64,000 bases of DNA from Paramoeba atlantica (Eukaryota; Discosea): contig CDRNVI010000009.1 in the NCBI GenBank assembly GCA_977017575.1, forward strand, positions 434,001-498,000, read 5' to 3'. The notes beneath the pieces are model-generated. The model searched no databases. It was given only the letters and a program-made list of their open reading frames with translations, and was not told the origin of the DNA. Each line of letters begins with the position of its first letter. Position 1 is the stretch's first letter. Shown here piece after piece: positions 58,212 to 64,000 of the stretch. The position numbers and the translations under genes were made by a program.

Positions 58212-58767
58212 TTAGATAGGGAAGCTGGGGTCGCTACGCCCCATCATTCGACAAAAGTCGAATGCCCTGCGGGTATCGATTGAGCCGGTTATTTCCTTGC
58301 GGCGACTGAACAAGCTGGACAGCAGGCCTGTTGACAATAGGTTAGCGCTTTTGATTGTTACAGAGCATTTGTTTCCTGCAGTTGACGGGGGGCCCACTCG
58401 CGGGGGAATCGACCCGGTGCACGTTTCAGAAGCTGTTTCGGAGCTTTGATTCGGAGCCTCCTCCACCGAATTCTTAGCCTTATCCTTTTTCTGTCGCAGT
58501 GCCTCATGGAATTCCCAGCGCATTTGTTTGCGTTCCTTCCTCTTTAGGAAAATCTCTTCGTCGGAGAGTATCCGCGCAGTGGGATTCAAAGGTCGAAGAA
58601 CAATGTCGTCGATAGGTACCTCTACTTCTTCGGCTCGTACCGCTACACGTGGTGAGTGTGACACTTGTGTTTGTAGTGGCGGTGGTGGCGGCGGTGGTGA
58701 TTGTAGTGGTAGAAGCTCTGATTGTGGGGGCGATGTTGGCGATGGTGGCTGTTTTGGTGGCGGCGGC

Positions 58768-58801
<34 letters not shown>

Positions 58802-58949
58802 GCGGCCGTGGTGGTGAATCTTCGGGTGGTGCTGGTGGTATTGGCGGCAACGTCGGCATCTCTTTCTTTTTCCGTCGCGTCGTGGGAAGCGATTGGACAA
58901 CGGGAGCTACCCCCGTGTCCTTCGCCTTGGCACGCGTTAGCATGCCCAT
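58212..58949 (-). pseudogene. LA13: LA head region only
   Basis: From ATG 58949: MGMLTRAKAKDTGVAPV, LPTTRRKKKEMP, a proline tract, then VPIDDIVLRPLNPTARILS (as EEILRPLNPSAVIV in LA8) and a charged helix (LKRKERKQMRWEFHEALR). It breaks off before the TW module. The 5' UTR again is short and AT-rich. A 17-bp direct repeat (gatcatatatgtgtg twice on the minus strand, 58986-59020) lies at its 5' end. 3'-truncated or cut by later deletion. Confidence 0.78.
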
Positions 58950-59228
58950 TTCGAATAAAAGTTTAATATAAAACAACTGAAAGCCAACACACATATATGA
59001 TCTTCACACATATATGATCCGTCAAGCTTGCGTTTTGACTTGTCTGTGTCACGAGTAACGGCCTCCTGGCCCTCTTCTGATTTCCGTCGGTGCTCACATA
59101 TCGAGCACCGTTCATACAAACTTTATGCGCGAAGCGCACAAGTATCCTGGCAATTTCGCTCGCTGCCTCTTCAAGGCTCGAGCACGAGTAGGAATTTTTG
59201 GGGTGGGGGACAATCCCTATTGGATCGT

Positions 59229-60073
59229 CCGGGCGAAACATCACCTTCCCCCCTTCTCTCGTGAGAGAAACTACCTCCAAAAATAACTAGAACAGAACTT
59301 ACAAGTAAATGAATAAATAAATAGATAAATAGATAAATAGATAAATAAATACGCTAACCTGGAAATGTCTATAAGTATTTCGTATTGGCGCTACCTCCCA
59401 TTGTATGGGGGTAGTTCTAACTAAGCTTACGCGTCTTTGTAAGCTAAATCTTATAATTCTATATATTTAATATTTGACCTACGATAGTGCTTTGCTCATT
59501 TGAGAACACAGCACAGTGCCGTTTAACTCCTGGAGGTGCATTATGAAATCTTGCACAACGATATCGCGATCACGCCCGCTAGCATCGGCCAGAGATTTCA
59601 GGAGAGCCAGGCCACTTTTGTTCATTGCTCCTCCGGCGAGTATTGATACGCATGTAAATTTTTCATGAGGTATTAGATCCGAGTTAACATACGTGTCGAC
59701 TTTGCGTTTTTCGGCTTCCTGCATTAGCTGATTGCTCCGTTTACCGAGATTCGTCTTGGATATTTCATTTATGATAGTGAGGTCATAGAATATCTCACCG
59801 GACGCCCAGTAAATTGCTAAGTCTGGTCCGCTGCGATGAAAGGATGCGGTTCCACACTTTTTCTGATGTTCATGTTTGCGCTGTTCATTCACCGATTCAT
59901 TACATTTCAGGCATCGATAAGTGGTGAATTGTCTCGGTTTCCGCTCGCATGGGACTCCGGTCTGAAGACAGAGGTCGTAAATATGACGAACGAGAGCATG
60001 ATGTCGTGTTGTCGCATTAGCGCCTGTGCATTTAACGCAACCGAGCAAGTGTGCTAGAAAGTGTTTTGATTCG
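59229..60073 (-). mobile_element. 5'-truncated copy of the LA gene at 3276-7040
   Basis: 845 bp nearly identical to 3042-3863: 3' UTR, C-terminus, second zinc finger and nuclease core (RSGPDLAIYW...YDLTI); coding part 59479-60073. It starts inside the first zinc finger. Flanks share tcgtccg (about 59222-59228 and 60071-60077), a likely short target duplication. High identity means the parent is recent. A few differences: CERKPRQF for CEREPRLF. Confidence 0.87.
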
Positions 60074-60141
60074 TCCGTCTTTCGCCGCGACGGAACGTTG
60101 TCTGCGTCTGTGCAGCGCCACTCGCCACCCCCCGGGAGAAA

Positions 60142-60222
60142 ACAATAAGGAAAGGTCTTACAATAAGGAAAGGTCTTACAATAAGGAAAGGTCTTAAAAT
60201 AAGGAAAGGTCTTACAATAAGA
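60142..60222. repeat. 18-bp minisatellite, 4.5 units
   Basis: Unit acaataaggaaaggtctt at 60142, 60160, 60178 and 60196 (one change), then a partial unit. Similar in sequence and exact period to the repeat at 55841-55876. Confidence 0.9.
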
Positions 60223-60240
60223 AACATTCGTCCTCAAAGG

Positions 60241-60397
60241 ATCGAGAATTCACGTTTAGACGGGCGAGACGTGATCTCCTTTACCCCCCATTATCTTCCC
60301 TCTACCTTATATCCCATACCGTAAACTTATAATAGCTATATTAATTATACTTTTTTTTTCCTCAAGTTTCCAAGGTTTTTGTTTTTAATGTCAAATT
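60241..60397 (-). other. 3' UTR and A-tail of LA10
   Basis: Non-coding; a T9 run at about 60351-60359 is the poly-A tail of the minus-strand LA10 element. The sequence to its left is AT-rich flank. Confidence 0.6.
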
Positions 60398-61010
60398 CTA
60401 GAGGCCCATGTTTTGTGAATCGTCATTAGATAAATAATTTCTCAGCTGAGAGAATACAATCGACCCATTTAACTCCTGCAGGCACAGAGAAAATTCGTTC
60501 AGTGTTCGGACCCTATCAAGTCCGCTGCAGTCCGCCAACGTATGCAACAAGTGCCGGAGCCCGTGATGCATAGCACCACCGGAGAGGACTGGTAGGCATA
60601 CGAAACGCTCTTGTGGTATCATCCCGGAAGCCACGTATGTGCTGTGCTTGCGCGTAATGGCCTCTCTCATCAGGGTACCGCTACGTTTCCGTGCATTAGT
60701 GGGCGCCAGCTCGTGAATTATTGTTATGTCATAAAAGATTTCCCCAGTTGCCCAATGTATTACAATGTCAGGTCCTGACCGATGGAGGCTCGCATTTCTA
60801 CAAACTTTTTGATGATCACTTTTTCGCCATTGTGGGAACGATTCCCCGCATGTAGAGCATTTATAAGAAGTAAACTGTCGAAGTTCCCTTTCGCATGGCA
60901 CACCCGCCTTCATGCACAGTTCATAGATAATACGCACCAGATTATTATGTTTCATTGTTGTATTATTTCCGGAACACTGGACGCATCCAGCTATTGCGAA
61001 AAGGCTGATG
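60398..61010 (-). pseudogene. LA10, second zinc finger and endonuclease (third frame)
   Basis: From IAGCVQCSG: second finger CSTC...HQKVC, nuclease core RSGPDIVIHW...FYDITIIHE, RDAI-like EAITRKHSTYV, VLSGGAMH and the C-terminus QELNGSIVFSQLRNYL. Joined to the previous segment by a one-base deletion near 61005 in the first zinc finger. The ORF from 61144 begins with out-of-frame residues. Confidence 0.86.
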
Positions 61011-62517
61011 AAGAATCCAGAAGGGTGCGACATCCTGGGCATTGCAGACTTTCGGGAATACGAGGGTGGCTTAGACCAAGACGTGGCATCAAAGCTAATG
61101 TGAAGAATTTGGAAGGCACTAACTTTGCCGTCGAATGAAGCCACGCGGAGTTCCCTTTTTCACTTGCTGCTCTCAGCACTGGTGCAATTTTCGGGTCCTT
61201 ACTCAACGATTCTTTAATGGCTCTGTTAAGCTTTGCTTCAGTTACAAATTCATCGTGGGGAGGGGTTATCTGATCTTCATTTCCCACCGGCGATGGAGAC
61301 GTGAGACTGGGTGCTCGAACTGAATAGGAATTAAGTCGTTCAAGAGCACTGTGCCTTGATGCTTCATACGCCGATTTTCGCAAGAGATCAGTGGGCGTTA
61401 ACCCCAATCCTCCGCTCTTCACAGGTAGACGCGCCCAAGCAATTTGCTTTGGTGTCATCGATCCAAACCATGCAGTAAGAACTTCTTGCACTTGCTTGTC
61501 AAAAGATTTTGCCATTTCAAAAGTTTCTTCTGGTCGATGGACCCTTATATGGTATCGATGTCGTACATTAACACATCGCGACAGGAGGAGAAGCGAAACG
61601 TTGTTTGCTCCCATGTCACAAAGCCGCCGAAAAATAGTTAGATGCTTTTCAAGCTTGGCAAGAAGCAGCTCACTGACTCTGTCTGCTTCCCCTACGTAGG
61701 CTCCTAATGTTTTGACTGCCTTCTCCGCTATCTGAACTCCTTCATTCGCTAGACTTTCTGGTAGGCGAATATTGTTCAGACCGCTAAACCATACACACTT
61801 TTGAGGGGCAAGGCAGATTTCTTTGCTTAGAAGAAGTTCTTTGAGGCGAACATAGGCAGCTGCAACAAGATCTTCCTCAGTTGACGCAATATTGATATCA
61901 TCAACATAAGCGTATATATGTAGCATGGGAAATTCTTGTGCAATTGTCTCCAGTATTGGCTGAAGAAAGGAGCAGAAGTATAGTGTCGACAACGGCGACC
62001 CTTGGCGAACTCCAGCCGAACTCTCAACTGTTGAAAACAGTTCCCCGTTCTTTCCGTAAAAGAGGAGTTCAGACGCTGCCCCATATTCGGCAACAAATAG
62101 TCGCTGAAAAGGCCGAAGGGCGCTAAAAGCAAAAATTGCTTTTGCAATCTCGTCGCGTGAAGGGCTATTAAAAGCGTTCTTCATATCCAACGAGAGGATA
62201 GCACACCCTTCCATATATCGTCGATTGAGTTCGTGAACAATAGTCTCGCAGCCAGCGCGACTCATCACCCCATGCTGCATCGGCAGGAAAAGCTTTTCAA
62301 ATTTATGTTCGTTACGCAGAAGAAGGATTAGTCCAGCCAACTTGAGAAAAATTTCTCCCATTGCCACCGGTAGAACGGCTTGAGCTGTTTTAGGGAGTGC
62401 AACTAAGCGTGCTCTCCGCAGTCTGCGCATTACATCCTTGGACAGCATTCCGTTAATTAAATCGCACATCATGTGGCTTAGACTCGTGCAACAGATCTCA
62501 TCGTCCAAGAGCAGACG
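60991..62517 (-). pseudogene. LA10, reverse transcriptase and thumb (second frame)
   Basis: LLLDDEICCTSLSHMM, ARLVALPKTAQAVLPVAMGE, ILSLDMKNAFNSPSRDEIAK, GVRQGSPLSTLYF, IYAYVDDINIAS (catalytic YVDD), APQKCVWFSG, VKTLGAYVGE, RHRYHIRVHRP, GGLGLTPTDLL and the start of the first finger, CPGC. All RT motifs are intact; RPI/V before GE is changed to LPV. Two frameshifts separate it from the N- and C-terminal parts. Confidence 0.88.
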
Positions 62518-63707
62518 AGAATGATGGCCTCTGTGGTACCGGATGGACCTGGGGCGGCGCCTTTTGCGAGTCTCTTTCCTTCTTCTCGGAGTTCATGGGG
62601 CGGGATACATGCTACCTTCGGGGCGTCTGTGGGAAGCTCAAAAGAAATCGGTAAAGATGGGTGTAGTTTTTGTAATTGAGACAATTTTTCTTCGTCCCCT
62701 AATGATGTTTCGGTGATGTCTTGATCTAACACGCGCGTCGCTTTCTTAATCGCTCCTTCCAAAACCAGTCGTGTCGCTTTTTTGACTGCTCTCAGATCTT
62801 TAGCCTTTTGCTCCACTTCACTGTTTCCTGCATTCGTCTCCTGAGTTTGAATTGGGCGGCGACGACGCTTTTTTCCAATGAGCACTGTAGCTAACGAATG
62901 TTTCATTGCCGACATGGTTCTGTGCCAGATTTGATTTCGTTGGTCGTAAGAAGAATCTGCGTAATCCCGCATTATGTCACGATAGATAGAGACAACACAG
63001 GGCACAAACTCTGCACTGACAGTCCGCATGGTTGGCATTGGATCGAAATCCAAGTCTGCTTCCGTATGAGAAAATCCTTGATTACTGGGAATTCCTTTAG
63101 CGTCCACATCAATTCTGCTTTTTGAATCCTTTCGATGTAGCCATTGTATTGAATAAACTCTCACATTAGAATTTGGAGGAATGAACCCACGAAATTGCTC
63201 GCCGCATTTGTACCCTTCTATACCTTCATACTGGAGAGACATCCGTCCGATTCCGGCACGCTTCTTAACCGACTTAACCACACCTTTCGATATATTCAGC
63301 TGCGAGGAATCGCTGAAGCACCATGCCATCAAGCACGAGTCCCCTTGTTTCGCCGTTTTTGATGAATCCCAGATGGTATCCGGTGCCATTGGAAACTGCT
63401 CCGTTGGGTTTATCGACTTATTCAACTTCTCTATCATCTCGGCCTCCTTGGCAACTTCTATGACAGACTCTGTTTCAGCAGGAAGTTCAAAGTTCGGCAT
63501 CGTGATATTGTTTTCGTCAACTACCTCGTGCAGTGTCGTAGACCCGTCAACCCTTCCAGTGCTCAATAGGGTGTCATCAGGAGTTAAACAGTCGGCGTAT
63601 GTCTGACATTCGACATCTGCGTCCTGCGTCGGCTGTTCGGCTGAAGTTTCATCATTCGTCGCAGTGATCGACACAGTCGTCGAAAAAACAGCAGGAAAAA
63701 CGAACAA
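62478..63707 (-). pseudogene. LA10, N-terminal part with TW module (first frame)
   Basis: Acidic polar start, then TW module (GDSCLMAWCFSDSSQ...VRVYSIQWLH), ADLDFDPMPTMRTV, IYRDIMRDYADSS, MSAMKHSLATVL, RAVKKATRLVLEGAIKKATRVLD and AAPGPSGTTEAII. A two-base insertion near 62517 shifts the frame before the RT core. The MGMLTRA head and Pro-rich region are missing: the copy is 5'-truncated, with short tandem repeats at the 5' junction (63708-63790). Confidence 0.87.
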
Positions 63708-63790
63708 GATCTGGCGTGCAATTCAAGGCGTGCATAATATCTGGCGTGCAATATCTGGCGTGCAGTATCTGGCGTGCATAATATCAACAA
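63708..63790. repeat. Short tandem repeats at the LA10 5' junction
   Basis: Four to five imperfect units of about 14-16 bp around tctggcgtgca, lying between LA10 and the 3' UTR of the next LA copy. Confidence 0.8.
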
Positions 63791-63832
63791 CAGACAACTA
63801 TTTTTGAAGCTTTGACTTGAAGCAAAAGCTAA

Positions 63833-64000
63833 TCATAGTCGTAGACCTCCAACCCATGTTTCAGCCTGAATATATTGCCGCAATTGAGAAACTACTGCGT
63901 ATGCAGAATATTTCTCTAACTCAAGCTGAAAGGCTTCTCGTGTTGGCGTATAATCTAGACCTGCCCTCTTTGCCAATGTTTTTAGTAGCTGTTTAGTCTC
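63833..64000 (-). CDS. LA14: C-terminal end of another LA protein, runs off the right edge
   Basis: Open minus-strand frame from the edge to TGA at 63833-63835: KQLLKTLAKRAGLDYTPT, REAFQLELEKYSAYAVVS, QLRQY. This is the LA C-terminus and is closest to the relic at 1379-2060 (ENTREAFQLEIEKFSAYT). The rest of the gene lies outside the window, so its state is unknown. Confidence 0.82.
   Translation of the reverse strand, partial: ETKQLLKTLAKRAGLDYTPTREAFQLELEKYSAYAVVSQLRQYIQAETWVGGLRL

Larger units (their letters stand above)
58950..60240 (-). pseudogene. Unknown ORF interrupted by a truncated LA copy
   Basis: Around the insertion 59229-60073 the minus-strand frame reads CTDADNVPSRRKTD on one side and DPIGIVPHPKNSYSCSSLEE on the other, then EIARILVRFAHKVC. 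The two parts join in frame. The upstream end consists of KTFPYC-type repeats encoded by the 18-bp minisatellite. I do not recognise a domain; it may be a piece of another element. Confidence 0.45.

Noticed and set aside
60142-60222. A CRISPR array
   Set aside because: Units are directly adjacent without spacers, there are no cas genes and the DNA is eukaryotic; it is a minisatellite.

Overview
This 64 kb window is eukaryotic DNA made almost entirely of retrotransposons. I see no host housekeeping gene, rRNA, CRISPR array or bacterial-style operon. All large ORFs are reverse transcriptase (RT), tyrosine recombinase (YR) or Gag genes. The species cannot be named from the sequence; a repeat-rich protist (for example an alveolate of the Perkinsus kind) is a weak guess. 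Names used here: LA = a non-LTR (LINE) family with one long ORF: Pro-rich head, a conserved ~70-residue module, RT, two zinc fingers and a restriction-like endonuclease (RLE). LB = a second RT+RLE LINE. LC = a two-ORF RLE LINE. LD = a LINE with RNase H. YR1/YR2/YR3 = DIRS/Ngaro/PAT-like YR retrotransposons (Gag, YR, RT-RNase H).

Left flank (1-12041): an LB fragment, decayed LA 3' ends, one intact 1254-residue LA gene (3276-7040), then a minus-strand nest in which an old LA copy (LA4, 9032-11796) carries an LD insertion (TSD tttcgacat), a 389-bp tRNA-derived SINE (TSD tttatggcttt) and another LA copy (LA3), itself cut by an internally deleted LA element.

Centre (12042-57636): a Russian-doll nest whose outer layers can be read from junctions. 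A YR3 gag fragment (11850-12041 and 57637-57765) is split by YR2 (minus). The YR gene of YR2 is split by a 40.6-kb insertion (15301-55889) with target duplication aaaagtca. Inside lies LA8, whose ORF is split by YR1a (20121-28730) and then by LA7 (30181-52748, TSD accttacg). LA7 is split by YR1b (30680-39281), by LC (about 39904-45466) and by YR1c (49056-52717). YR1a and YR1b each carry the same LB LINE inside them. Removing the inserts restores reading frames at most junctions.

Right flank (57637-64000): the rest of the YR3 gag relic, a short imperfect repeat cluster, an LA 5' head, a 5'-truncated copy of the 3276-7040 gene inside an unknown ORF, an almost complete LA gene broken by two frameshifts (60398-63707), and the start of another LA copy leaving the window.

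How the parts work: LA, LB and LC proteins would nick DNA with the RLE and prime reverse transcription at the target. YR elements would make a DNA copy with RT-RNase H and insert it through the recombinase at their split direct repeats, without target duplication. The near-identity of YR1a and YR1b and the intact ORFs of YR1b, LC, LB and the 3276-7040 LA gene point to recent activity.
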